In this document: positions 40,591 to 52,590 of the stretch, one piece after another | How the letters are laid out: the number at the start of each line of letters is the position of its first letter | How positions within the stretch are numbered: position 1 is the first letter of the stretch | Source of the DNA: Fistularia commersonii | Taxonomy: Eukaryota; Chordata; Actinopteri; Syngnathiformes; Fistulariidae | NCBI GenBank assembly: GCA_037954325.1 | Contig: JBBMNZ010000003.1 | Location: forward strand, 17,224,392-17,288,391 | Length of the DNA: 64,000 nt | Direction: 5' to 3' | Notes under the pieces: model-generated | Told to the model about the DNA's origin: nothing | What the model saw: only the letters and a program-made list of their open reading frames with translations | Database searches by the model: none | Translations under genes and position numbers: made by a program

Positions 40591-41654
40591 GTCCAGGTTT
40601 CCCCCAGGTTGCAGGCTCCTAGCGTGTGCAAATTCTGTATTCATATAGACAGTCTGTTTATTGAGATCAGTCAACAGGAGACAGGTTTCTCTTTTACAAT
40701 AGAAGGTTTACCTGAGGAGGCAGGTTATAGTGATGTTTTTGTCAAAAATATCAAGCTTTGCAGGATGTTTGAGACCCAATCACAGCTTTTCAAGTTTTTA
40801 TTTTGAAATACATTACTTTAAAGGTGGAGTTATGTCAGTATTTTCTTTACATCCTCCATAACATAGGAACTCTATACCAAAAAGACAATGTGTCAAAAGA
40901 TGTTGAAATTTTGTCGACATAACATAGTTTTCTGATATGCGATGTAATATCAAGAGCCAGCTGGGATTTGAATATTGTAAAATGAATTCTGATAAACCGC
41001 ACAACATCAGCCTTATCGTAGCATTGTTGAAACAGGGATTATGTACCGTATCTCCGCCGACACTTAAAATTGGCAATTGATAACTAAGATTTTTTTTCCA
41101 GACACAAACTCCACATATTGGAGATCATTATCATGTGTCGTGAAAAATACTTTATCTCACCCACCTTTCTGTCATTCCAAGTAAAATCCAACCAAATTGA
41201 CAAGACCAGAGGAGCTCACTCACCATTAAATACAGAGGTGGAAAATGATGGGTTGCTATTTTTCAGTGAAATTATAGTGACACAGTCTGAGTCCATAATT
41301 ATTTTGTTCAAGACTCACAAACATAGCATCCTTTAGTCATGTGACGTGACATCACAATTGCATGACCATACAACCCTCTTGCAGCTGCAGACGCTGATTA
41401 TGTTTTTTGGTTCCTGGTGTTTTTAAACATTGGATGTAGTAGGAGAATTATTGAAGTTTTCTTTGGCAACTATCGTGCTTTGCTGAATTTTGATTTCAAT
41501 TGTTTGTCATTAACAATACATCTTTAGATGATTGAAATGCTTTTTTTAACAAACTTTTCTAATTTTTACATTATTAAAAGCTACAAAAATAATCAAATGT
41601 TTTTAATCAGTAGTTTTCAATCAGTAGTTTTTAATCAATGTTTTTAATCAGTAG
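40591..41654. other. non-genic interval
   Basis: No gene recognised. Near the right end a 17-18 base unit (atcagtagtttttaatc-like) is repeated three to four times at 41601-41653. Confidence 0.4.
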
Positions 41655-41661
41655 AAAAAGC

Positions 41662-41694
41662 CCATCGGGTAAAGCCTAAGCCTTTACCCGATGG
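41662..41694. repeat. perfect 13-bp inverted repeat
   Basis: ccatcgggtaaag (41662-41674) and ctttacccgatgg (41682-41694) pair exactly around a 7-base loop. It lies between a short tandem repeat and a LINE 3' end. Confidence 0.95.
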
Positions 41695-41711
41695 CTTAGT
41701 AGTAGAAGCTT

Positions 41712-42432
41712 AAGATTAGATACAGTATAAGATAAACTTTATTGATCCCGGCCGGGGAAATTCCATGGTCACAGCAGCATAACAGTTATAATGTCATAAA
41801 AAGGAAATAAATATGAATCTAAAGAGAAAGGCAGAAGGTAGAAGATAGAAAGACAAAAAACAAATCCATGAATAAATAGACAACAGATAAATAGACAGCA
41901 GACAACAATAACAACAAACATCAGGGATGACAATGGGCAACATCAAGGAACAGTGAGCATGAAAAATACACAACTAGAACAACAATATAAATAGAGTAAT
42001 AAAAATAAATTGCAATGAATAAAATGAATAAACAAAAATAGGCAGGATGAGTGTGGGCTGGGACAAATAAGGATAAGAGAGACAGAAGAGTTAGGACATG
42101 AAGGGAATGGGTGAGGTAGAGAATGGGGTTGGGTAGTGAGATTGCGGAATTGTGGTAGCAGCACAGGTGCACTCAGGCCAGTCAGAGTTGTGTGTAGAGG
42201 GCATCTATGTTTTGTGCCCAGTTTATTGCTAATGTGGACCCCAAGGTACTTGTAGCAGTCCACTATCTCCATCTCTTCAACCTGGATGGTGATCAGTACC
42301 TGTCTCCTCTGATGCTTACAGAAGTCCAGAACCACCTCCTTGGTCTTGAAGATGTTGAGTTGGAGGTGGTTCTGGTTGCACCACTCAACAAAACTCGCAA
42401 TCAGACCTCTGTGCTCCTCCTCATTGTCATTG
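41712..42432 (-). mobile_element. L2/Rex1-type LINE, 5'-truncated 3' piece
   Basis: Read on the minus strand: the end of a reverse transcriptase (HRGLIASFVEWCNQNHLQLN, TKEVVLDF, IVDCYKYLGVHISNKL), then degraded sequence with deletions, then the 3' ending ttccccggccgggatcaataaag (complement at 41725-41762). It is related to the copy at 55575, which carries the same KYLGVHI(S/N)NKL motif. Inactive. Confidence 0.82.
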
Positions 42433-42439
42433 TTGGATG

Positions 42440-43330
42440 CATTAATATAACAGTCATATAATAGTACAATAGTCACCTCTTCTACTCTTGCCTCTCTTTC
42501 ATTTTCCACATTCATCAGCTCTTCAAAGTACTCTTTCCATCTTCCCATCATTCTTCTAGCATCTGTCAATTAATTTCCCTCTCTATGCTTAATCACTCGG
42601 ACCTGTTGTACCTCAATTCCATCTTTATCGCTCTGTTTCTCCAACCTGTGGATCATACTCTACCTCCTTACTGTCCAACCAAGCATACGAGTCATTGTAC
42701 TCCATTTGTTTTGCCTTCGCTAACTCTATCTTTACCTCAAGTTGTATCTCCCTTTACTCCTGTCAGTTCTCTTCAGTCCTCTCAGTATCCCACTTCTTCT
42801 TTGCTAACCGCTTTCTCTGTATGTAGAGCCCGTCCCTGGAGCCAGGCCCAGGCACGGGCAGCGAGGTATTCTGGGCATGTCCATCTGGGAGGAGACCACA
42901 GGGAAGACCCAGGCCATGCTGGAGAGACAATGGGAGAGGGAGGTCTGGGGCTCACTGCTCTGGCTGCTGCCCCCATGACCCGCATAAGCGGGTCAAGATG
43001 GGGAGATGGATGGAAGTCTATTTGAAATTCTTTTCACTTCCAGAACATTCCTAAAAAAACCCGCCTTCAAGATAACTCCTCCTCCATTTCTCTTCTTGTC
43101 AGTACCATGGTAGTACAATGTAAAGCCTGCTCCTAAGCTACTAGCCTTACTACCTTTCCATCTGGTCTGCTGGACATACAGTATATCCACTTTCCTTCTC
43201 TGCGTCATATTGACCAACTCTCTACCTTTTCCTTTCAGAGTCCCAATATTCAAAGTCCCTTATCTCAGTCCCAGACTCTTGCCTTTTCCTCCTCTCTCTA
43301 CTTCCGAACACACCTTCCTCTTCTTCTTAG
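42440..43330 (-). mobile_element. RTE-clade LINE fragment interrupted by a Rex3 tail
   Basis: Minus-strand reading: endonuclease start MNIGTLKGKGRELVNMTQRR, KVDILYVQQTRWKGSKAS, FTLYYHGTDKKRNGGG, VILK (43253-43060). After the nested insertion comes the linker DARRMMGRWKEYFEELMNVE (42560 downwards). RT and C-terminal parts are absent. The same family occurs at 39458 and 48893. Confidence 0.82.
42826..43018 (+). mobile_element. Rex3 3'-end fragment nested in the RTE copy
   Basis: Plus-strand Rex3 C-terminal sequence (gggcatgtccatctgggagg... region corresponding to the 13.1 kb part of the intron copy), then ctgctgcccccatgacccgcataagcgggtcaagatgg and a GATGGATGG tail near 43005-43014. RTE sequence resumes at about 43020, so the Rex3 piece landed in the older RTE copy. 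Confidence 0.75.
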
Positions 43331-46300
43331 CAAGAGTGAGCAAAACCCCTAAATCTTGGGTTAGTCTTTGGATCTATGGCAGTTAGCATCCATCAGAACA
43401 GCTTAGTTTTGAAAACAAGCAAAGTAAAAGCAGCATATATATATATATGCATTTGTGTGTATGTTGTGTTTGTGTGTGTGTGTGTGTGTGTGTGCGTTAA
43501 GCTGTTGATTAGATAGTCTTCAAAATTATGTTCACACATTTTGGTTAGACAAGGGGTTTTTAAGTGACTTCAGGGATTTTTATTGTCTTTCTGTATGTAG
43601 TACACTCTCCCTGAACTTCTTGATTTTCATATTCTCCCATATTTTTGGACAGTATGTAGGGAATTCTTTTTAACCAACTGATAATGTTTTCAAGCTGTCT
43701 CTCTTTCACTAATTTTCAAATGAAATAGAAGATGGTATAGGTAAGGTTAGCAGGTTCTGAAAATGAAGAGAACCACTGTGATGCGGACAGCAAGGTTTTT
43801 ATAATATTTAAGAATCAAGTAACAAAGAATCATGTAACAAATGACATTAGAAACAACATTGTAAGCCTTAAACAAGAAGTACTTTGTGTTTCATGTGTTT
43901 AATAGAAAGCCCTTTAAGGGCCCTTTTAGGGATTACTGGCTCGTTGAAAGCACTGGGAGAGGTGATTTTTAGACAATGGTGTATTTATAAATAAATGTCA
44001 GCCATGTCTCATTGGATAAACTTTTATTTAAGGATAAACCTGTGAGGTAAATACTTCTTAGGCTATTGTTACAATACAGCTGTATTTTTTCGCACTCTCA
44101 AAATACATACCATCTTTCTAGGAAAGTTGATCCATAGTAAACAACAGCATCATGCAATTAAAAACTACTGGTGCAGGAGTGGTGCCACTATGGCCTTAAA
44201 TAGTTGGAAGGGAACTACAGATATTGCCCTAGCACTAGGTAAAAGCTGAAAGTGCAAGTAAATGTAAAATAAAAACAAATAAAAATACAGAGGTAGTTGC
44301 TAAAAGTGCACTTAAGTGCAGAATAAAAGCAAATAAACTGCAGAGGTCCACATAGACAATGCCTTCCCCAGTGGAAAGCACCATGAAAAACACCACAGAC
44401 TTATATTAAATACTGTTCTGTTATTCTTGAAAAACACTACAGACTTATATTACATACTGTTCTGTTCTTCTTCCCAACGAAGGTCTTTATATTGGTCTCT
44501 GATTGGTCTGACTCCCAACTCAGAATTGGATCATCCTCAAAGCAGATTCATTTTACAGATCTCTCTGTATTTGTTCCTGGGGAGGCTTACAATATATCAT
44601 GAATGAACATTTTAATTTTCCTGTCCATTCTTGGTCTCTGCACATGTCCCTCAAAAAGCCCCCCTTGATGTACAGCACTTTTCCTAAGCTAACAAATCCT
44701 AATGGCTCTAAATGGCTCAGATGACTACCATCAGTCCCAAAATTTGGCTTCTGTGTGAAAAACAGGTTAAACCCTGGTGCACTTTTGCTCAAGTCCTTCC
44801 TCCGTCTAAAGGCATGGATGAAAGCTAAACAGATGACGCAATTCCAAGGTCGATTGCAACTTAAATGTCAACTTTGTGTTTCACCCCTGAGATGCTCTGC
44901 TTCCCTTTCATTACTGGGAAAAGCTCCAGTTCCTTGAACTCTGAAGTTACATTTAGAGAGGTGTCATTGAAAATCCAATCAGTTGAAATGGGATAACAGT
45001 ACTTGACAGTCAGGCAGGGGTGCACACAGTGACCAAACTACGACCCCTCATTTCATCAAGAAAGAAAAAGAACAAAGTTTTCTTCTGATTAACTTGTAGT
45101 TGACGGCCTCTTCGACAGGACAATTTTCTCTGAATGTATTCATGTGTCTCTGCACAAACATACTGTGAACATAACAGCTTGCATAAACTCGTGTTATTTG
45201 TGCCTCAACTCCTAGGCTTTGTCTAAGGAATTACAGCTGACTGGTCTCCATGCCGACACCCTTAAATCTTGAGGTTCTAATAAAAGTTTAGATTTGAGTC
45301 CTAACAAACAAACACCATCGCTTATATACATCTTTTAAACAAAACCTCAAGACCCACCTCTTCCAAACCACTTACAACACCTACAGCCTTTCCCAATAAT
45401 TGTGTGTATGTCCTTTGTCTTCTGTCTTTCACTTGTAAAGCGTCTTTGAGTACCATGAAAAGCGCTATACAAATCTTATGTATTATTATTATCATTATCT
45501 TTTAACTTTAGAGACATAATGTCAAGTTAAGTTTAAATCCAATGAAAATACCTGATGTGTCACTACCACAGCTCACAGTTTGTCCTACTGGATAACCACT
45601 GACATGAGGAGTCTCAGCTGAGAAACAGCTCATGTTAAAGTAAATCAAATCATGGGGGTTCAAGATACAGAAGTATGTCAAATAACAGGAAGCCAGCTGG
45701 TTAGACATACCGGACAGTAATAGAGAGCCAGACAAAACCCTCAATATATGGCTTAATGGAATGATTCATCAAAGTGCAGGGGATTTTGCTGAAAGTGAGA
45801 GGTACTGTACACCAAAAAAAAACAGTATCTGGCAGTCATGCTGCATACATACATACAGAAACACAGCTGTAGAGAGATAAAGGCGCACACACACACACAC
45901 TCACACGCAGAAACCCACATCTTGTTTCTATGGAAACAGAGTGAACAGGATTCCATGCTCAGATCGCACTTGTTTCCAGTCCAATCCGGTCAGTTCTTCA
46001 GACACGGTGAACTGGTGTGTGTGTGTGTGTGCGTGTGTTTGCGTGTGCGGCTCTGCCTTGCTTTTGCTTTATAAAGACACTCAGAGGAGCTCCAAAGAGC
46101 AAAGTTTTTAGATATAGGAAAGCAACTCTATCTGCCATCCTCTCATCGTGTTGGGATTTGAAGCTGCCTTTGGTGGGTAGTCAGCCTGACCTAACCGTAA
46201 CCATCAAGATTTAATGACCAGACTGCTATCGTTTCTTGAAGTGCCAGGAAAGAACACAGCCCAGGTTACATAGAACAGTCCAGGATATCTAGAACTTCTA

Positions 46301-47582
46301 CCTATAACACTAACGTTAAAATAAGTAATACCATCACTAACGTTGGGTTTATTTTACCCAATACAATATCCTGGATAAAATACAGTTTTCATCAATTTAT
46401 AGATGGGCCGATGGGAGGAGGGAAACAAACATACAATTAATAACATCAGTGAACAGCCTGAAGCTACCCAAGGACCCATAAAACACAATGGCAACACAAT
46501 GAAACATGACAAGAATTGTGTGGGTGAAAATCACCCGACGTTAGTGTTCTAGGGTTAAATACACAATACACTATAAAATTTCCTTTGCTCTTTGATCCTA
46601 TTGTTTGATTTTTTTATTTCAATTTGCAAAGTACTGTTTTCACAGTTAAATAGAAATAGCCTGGATTCCCAACATTGTAAAAGTGGAGTAAGTCAGGTTT
46701 AATTATGAGCAGGATTTATGGCATCACAACTAGCTTATGGTTTAGTAGGCAATTTTTTTCTTTGGGATAAACAAATCTGCAAGTGGACAAGGTCCTCATT
46801 TATTAGATTAATGAAGATATAGATAAAAGTTTAAAATCAACTCATGATAGGATTTAGTAATATAATACTGGATCGACTTTACTGAATAGTAAACAAAAAA
46901 TTCAAATGGCGAGGGAATTAGTCAAACTTTAGAAGATTTTCTGAGCTTGAATCATAATTGGTGACATCATAGGTTGGAGAGAAATTATTTCTTTTAATCT
47001 GCAGGCGGAAAGAGAAAATGAAGGAAATTGTTATAATGTATATTGCAATAAGTCACTGCAACACCAAAAATCAACTTATTTGCTGTTTTTAAACTTTTTT
47101 TTTGTTTTGTTTCGGTCTTGTATTATACCCAGTTATAAGTATAATGATGGTTAATAATCTTTTTTTCTTAATTACACTGATGTAACTGAACAAATTGTCT
47201 GACAGGAAACCTGATATATGGGCTGTTGTCCTATAAGAGTATAAGAGTTTGGAACTATAAGCCCAATGAATAAAAACGTGTACTTATCCAAAAATACGAC
47301 CTACTTGTAATGATAACCTTTAAAAGTAGAATAATTTGCCAACTCATATTATTCGTGATAATTTTTTTTGGCAGCAGATGGTTTGTTGTCAGTCAAAATA
47401 TTATGTCTTATTATAGATATGAGAGGACCTGGCATACAATGACTTCAGTCCCCCAACATACTGCAAAACTAGCTCTCCCATTTGATCCTCACCTGGCATA
47501 ATACATGATATAATGTTAAATTTTGTGCCATATTTTATTTGATTAAAGATGGAAGGACAGCTTATTGAGTCCAACTTACTGG
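43331..47582. other. non-genic interval with small repeats
   Basis: No gene recognised. Contains an (AT)n/(GT)n tract at 43436-43494, a LINE 3' tail at 45345-45497 (listed separately), and short CA and GT tracts at 45886-45905 and 46014-46045. Direct repeats of 'aaaacac(c)acagacttatatta' occur at 44390-44412 and 44430-44452. Confidence 0.4.
45345..45497 (+). repeat. LINE 3' tail of the 'AAGCGCTATACAAAT' type
   Basis: agacccacctcttccaaaccac, then aaagcgtctttgagtaccatgaaaagcgctatacaaat and an ATT-rich end. A second copy of the last 60 bases is at 55645-55715. Confidence 0.7.
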
Positions 47583-47668
47583 TGTCACGATGTGCTGGGG
47601 CGGACTCGAGCAGGGAACCACACTTCGGGACAGAGATGGGTGGAAAGCGCTTTTATTCGGTTGAAGTT

Positions 47669-47913
47669 GCAGGCTGGACGGGTCGGGTTGCAGGCTGGAC
47701 GGGTCGGGTTGCAGGCTGGACGGGTCGGGTTGCAGACTGGACGGCAGAGGGACGGGTCGGGTTGCAGGCTGGACGGCAGAGGGACGGGTCGGGTTGCAGA
47801 CTGGACGGCAGAGGGACGGGTCGGGTTGCAGACTGGACGGCAGAGGGACGGGTCGGGTTGCAGACTGGACGGCAGAGGGACGGGTCGGGTTGCAGACTGG
47901 ACGGGTCGGCAGA
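47669..47913. repeat. 21-bp and 32-bp minisatellite
   Basis: Three units of gcaggctggacgggtcgggtt, then about five units of a 32-bp version carrying an extra cggcagaggga. The 32-bp period is not a multiple of three, so every frame cycles through the same three peptides without meeting a stop. Confidence 0.93.
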
Positions 47914-48046
47914 GGCCTCAACCGTACGGATTGCAGACGGAGCGGGCCCCAGGCAGGGTGGCGGACTGAACAGTACAGGATGCAGACAGGACGAGTTGCA
48001 GACAGAACGGCAGAGGCTGGGCCTCAACAGTACGGGTTGCGGCAGG

Positions 48047-48478
48047 GAACAGAGGTCACGCCGGCCGTCTGGGCCCGGCCGTGACTCGGGAAGGGAACAG
48101 AGGTCACGCCGGCCGTCTGGGCCCGGCCGTGACTCGGGAAGCGAACAGAGGTCACGCCGGCCGTCTGGGCCCGGCCGTGACTCGGGAAGCGAACAGAGGT
48201 CACGCCGGCCGTCTGGGCCCGGCCGTGACTCGGGAAGCGAACAGAGGTCACGCCGGCCGTCTGGGCCCGGCCGTGACTCGGGAAGCGAACAGAGGTCACG
48301 CCGGCCGTCTGGGCCCGGCCGTGACTCGGGAAGCGAACAGAGGTCACGCCGGCCGTCTGGGCCCGGCCGTGACTCGGGAAGGGAACAGAGGTCACGCCGG
48401 CCGTCTGGGCCCGGCCGTGACTCGGGAAGGGAACAGAGGTCACGCCGGCCGTCTGGGCCCGGCCGTGACTCGGGAAGG
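48047..48478. repeat. 48-bp minisatellite, nine units
   Basis: Nine nearly identical 48-bp units, differing mainly at one base (gaagcgaac versus gaaggg aac). Each unit contains the self-complementary pair cggccg...cggccg. The period is 16 codons, so long frames stay open on both strands (for example EQRSRRPSGPGRDSG on the plus strand). No evidence that it is a gene. Confidence 0.95.
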
Positions 48479-48892
48479 GAAAGGAGGTCCTACCTGGGGT
48501 CCGGTCATAGCAGGGGTGAGGTCCGGGTTGGCAGGGGTGAGGTCCGGGTCGTGGCAGGGTCCCACAGTAATCCATGAAGACCACAATCCCCCGGCGCCAG
48601 GCAGAGAGTGCCGCTGCCCTTTATAGGGATCTCGATTAGCGGCATCTACTGCAGCTGGCGCAGATTACAACGGGGATCAGCTGTGAACCCTGACAACTGG
48701 ATGAACCATATTCATCATGATGTTGGGAATTTGTTGGAAATTAAGAAGTTGGTTCATATTATAAGGGTTTAAATGAGATCAGATATTTCTTTTTGTTATT
48801 TTCAAGCAAGTCCTTCACATTGGTAAAAAGAAAATGAGCAGCTGAAGATGGAAAATGCAATATATTTAGTACCTGTTACCGTGTAATGCAAT

Positions 48893-50512
48893 CAAACCTT
48901 CTTCTTCTTCTTTCAGCTTTTCCCTTCAGAGGTCACCACAGCGAATCTACCTGTCAGCTGCTCTTGACTGTTGACCCCAAGTACCTGAAGGTCCTCCAAC
49001 TTCTCGATCTCCACTACCTGTAGTGTCATCGTTCCACCTGGGTTCCTCTCATTCAAATATACTCTGTCTTGCTGCGACTAACCTTTCCTCTCTTTTCCAA
49101 AGCATACCTCCAACTCTCCAGATATTCCTCAACCTGTTCTCTGCTGTCACAACAGATCATAATGTCATCTGCAAACATCATGGTCCATAGAGATTCCTGT
49201 CTAACCTCATCTGTCAGCCTATCCATCACCACTGCAAACAAGAAGGGGCTCAGAGCTGATCCCTGATGGAGTCCCACCTCCACCGTGAACTTCTCTGTTA
49301 CCCCTACAGCAGAACCGCAACACTGTCTCACAGCTAGCATACATGTCCTGCACCAGTCTAACATACTTCTGTGCTACTCCAGATCTCCTCATAAAATGCC
49401 AGAGTTCCTCTCTTGGCACCCTGTCATGTGCTTTTTCTAGGTCTACAAATACGCAATGCAGCTCCCTCTGACCTGTGTGCTTCTCTATTAGCATTCTCAA
49501 AGCAAATGCTGCATCTGTAGTACTCTTTCTTGGCACGAGGCCATACTGCTGTTCACAAATGCTGGCTTCTGCTCTCAGTCTAGTTTCCACCACTCTTTCC
49601 CATGGCTTCATTGTATGGCTCATCAACTTTATCCCTCTATTGTTACCGTAATTCTGCACATTCCCCTTATTTTTAAAAATGGGCCCCATCACAATTTGTC
49701 TCTCTTCTTCAGGCATCTTCTCACTCTCTAAGATCCTGTCCAGAAACTCTACCGCTGCCTCTCACAGACACTTCCACACCTCCACAGGTATATCATCGGG
49801 ACCAACTGCCTTTCCACTCTTCATCCTCTTCAATGAGTTCCTCACGTCCCTATTACTTATCTCTGCTACTTTGTGGTCAACAATAGTCACCTTTTCTACC
49901 TTTGCCTCTTTTTCATTTTCCACATTCACCAGCTCTTCAAAGTGCTATTTCCATCTTCCCATCACTCCTCTCGCATCTGTCAATACATTTCTCTCTCTAT
50001 GCTTGATCACTCAGACCTGTTGTACATCATTTCCATCTCTATCGTTCTGTTTCGCCAACCTGTATAGATCATTCTCTCCCTCTATACTGTCCAACCGAGC
50101 ATCCAAGTCATTGTGCGCCCTTTGTTTTGCCTTTGCTACCTTCCTGCACTCCTGTCTGTTCTCTTCAGTCCACTCAGTGTCCCAATTCTTGTTTGCCCAC
50201 CGCTTTTGCTTTATATACTCCTGCGTTCCTCATTCCACCACCAGGTCTCCTCATCTACTTTCCTTCCTTATGATACATCAATGTATCAATGTTGATAACA
50301 TTAGCTGTTGTCCAAACATCTGGAAGCTCTTCCTGACCACCCAGAGCCTTTCTCAACTCCTCCTTGAAAACCATACAACATTCCTCCCATTTCATCTTCC
50401 ACCACTTTGTCCTCTGCTCTATCTTTGTCCTCTTGATCTTCCTTGTCACAAGAGTCATCCTACAAACCACCATCCTATGCTGTCTGGCTACACTCTCACC
50501 TACAAAGTTGAA
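48893..50512 (-). mobile_element. RTE-clade LINE, 5'-truncated, with most of its reverse transcriptase
   Basis: From high to low coordinate on the minus strand: linker VVCRMTLVTRKIKRTKIEQR (50473 downwards), EECCMVFKEELRKALGGQEE, then RT with GPIFKNKGNVQNYGNNRGIK, LMSHTMKPWERVVETRLRAE, EQQYGLVPRKSTTDAAFALR, CVFVDLEKAHDRVPREELWH, a frameshift near 49300, VEVGLHQGSALSPFLFAVVM and TMMFADDIMICCDSREQVEE. The FADD catalytic motif is kept. C-terminal domain deleted; the 3' end (complement of cttttcccttcagaggtcacc, 48918-48938) and an AAG tail close the copy at 48893. Plus-strand 287-residue frame over 49679-50542 is its shadow. Confidence 0.9.
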
Positions 50513-52470
50513 ATAAATGAATCAAATTTAACCTTTAACTAATAAAGTTCAGATTCAACCTACAAGCATCATGCAGTTTTTTTGCTTCATTTTTCAGTCA
50601 TTAATCAGTTATTCAATATACTTCTTCATAGTACAACCAAGTAAGCATTATACTGTGTTAATACACAAGGCCACATTTTTACTTCAAATTTTTCCCCTTC
50701 AAGTATCATATTCTAAAACACAAACAATAGTTGTGTCTGAGGGCACTCATCTTCAAAGAGTATCATTTTAAAACCATATTGATTTTTATATAGGGTTTTT
50801 TTGTACTTTGTGCCCCTGTTAAATAAATGTTATCATTGTATCTGAGCCTCAACACAAATATTTTGCCAAGAAAAATTCTATATGTATAGTTTTGTCTTTT
50901 GAAATTCAACCCCAAACCAAGCTAAATCTTTTGTTGTCAAAACCATCATTGTTTCTCTTTTGTCTCGCTTTTGGGATTCGGCCGTTATTTCTCTGCGCTT
51001 GCTTGACACAGCTGGTGATATCCTGTACTTCAAAAGGCAGTCATGTGTCAGTGCAAGAGCTGCAGTAAATGGCATGAGCCAGTCTTTCACAGTTCTGGTT
51101 AATTTCAAGAGATTTCGGGTGGGTTTAAGTGTTATTTTTGCTCCAGGCAACTAAGAAGAACCAGGCAGTCCGTAAGCCTCTTTAGTTCACCTTGGCTCTC
51201 CTGGCTTTCAACTGTGTGATTTGTCTCAGTAATGAGGTTGTGATTTCTCTGATGACATCCATTACTGCCTGAAAAATAGCCGTATATAGAAAATTCCATT
51301 AAATCCTGGCCAAATGGCTGATACAAGGTGAAATATGAAGCTATAATACAGATGAATTTTGATGCCAGTCTCATATATTAAATGAAGTTAGGTTTGTAAA
51401 TATTTGGGTAACACTTAGTTAGCCACGTCCTGCTGATGACTGGGCTTATAGGTTGTGTTTTTTCAATGTTCCATAGCATGTTAATGGAGCAGATATATAT
51501 CTATTTGAATGAAATGGAATGATCGGATGACGCTCAGTGACAACAGGGCCAAGATAATCGGTTGCAAGATCACACAGGCTCACACATTTATTCCTGCCAG
51601 AAAACGAAAGACCCATAATATTGTACTTGAATGACCTGTGTGTGATGAATAGTTTTAATCAGCAAACATGATCCAAGCTTGAAATCCTGGCATTTTCTCA
51701 AAACCATCTGTCATTTTCCCCCATTATATCTATTCACCACAAGCAACAGTTGCTGTTTACTCAGCTCTTTGGAAAACTGCACTGATCTGTGAAATATTTT
51801 AATACTAACATACATCTCAGAGGAGAGTATTCACCTCAACCATGCCCTCAAAGGAAATACTCCACAGTCTCACTGTCACTACGTGAAAGAGATGCTCGGA
51901 TCATCATTTTATCTGTCTGCTCACGTCCAGAAGCTCCCTCCCTTGTTCATGCTCATTGATTGAAAGTCAACTATCTGGTTCTTTTCATTCTGCTCAGAGG
52001 AAAAATACATTGCATCCATTGCATATTATTTTATCAACATCCTCTAGTCCCCCTGACAATGCAGTAAAAAAGATGATGATCTATGAATTGCTTGATATCT
52101 TTCAGTCCATGCCTCGTTTGGAATGAGAGTAGAAAATACAATTCAGGGGGGTATTGGCTTATTGTGCATCTCACATGATGCTTGGTCTGTGGCAATATTC
52201 CAATTACAGACAATACTTCTCCTGTGTGTTAATATTGTAAAAGAAACACCCACAGCTTGGTTTTCAACTTCTGCAGTTGCTCCACAAAGACCTATGTCTA
52301 AATTGAAGACGATGGTAAGGGCATTAGTATTACGGCAATTGGACAGAACTATTGTAATCATTAGAATGTAAAAGAGAATAGAGTACTATCAAAGTAGCAT
52401 TACAATGAGCTATAGTAATATTGTCTGTTCATGTGTTAAATTCTTTTTTGAGGATTGGAAACTCGGAGGG
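50513..52470. other. non-genic interval
   Basis: AT-rich, no gene or repeat recognised. Confidence 0.4.
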
Positions 52471-52471
52471 G

Positions 52472-52590
52472 GCGGCACAGCGGCGCAGTGGTTTGCACTT
52501 TGGCCACACAGCACAAAGGACCCTGCTTCGATCCGACAAGGGCACCTTTCTGTGTGGAGTTTGCATGCTGTGTCTTCGTGGGCTATCAAA
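52472..52590 (+). mobile_element. GGAT-tail SINE, 3'-truncated head
   Basis: Box A cggcgcagtgg (52481-52491) and box B-like gcttcgatcc (52525-52534) with the following ctttctgtgtggagtttgcatg. The body and tail are missing. Confidence 0.8.

Larger units (their letters stand above)
47583..48695. mobile_element. 1.1-kb LTR-like insertion (TG...CA ends, 5-bp target duplication) with internal minisatellites
   Basis: The block starts TGTCACGATG and ends AACCCTGACA. It is flanked on both sides by the exact pentamer ACTGG (47578-47582 and 48696-48700). TG...CA termini with a 5-bp duplication are the signature of a solo LTR; a non-autonomous DNA element with short TGTCA ends is the alternative. It is very GC-rich against AT-rich flanks. 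Inside are a 21/32-bp repeat array and a 48-bp array, then a possible TATA-like ctttatagggatc (48619-48631). No retroviral-type protein is encoded. The family is not recognised. Confidence 0.65.

Noticed and set aside
48047..48478. CRISPR-like regular array
   Set aside because: The units are directly contiguous 48-bp repeats without unique spacers, in a vertebrate genome: a minisatellite.
47549..48577. 342-codon plus-strand ORF
   Set aside because: It runs through two minisatellites inside a bounded insertion and has frames equally open on the other strand. It has no domain and no start context that would make it a gene.
49679..50542. 287-codon plus-strand ORF
   Set aside because: It is the antisense shadow of the minus-strand RTE linker region, which has clear family similarity.
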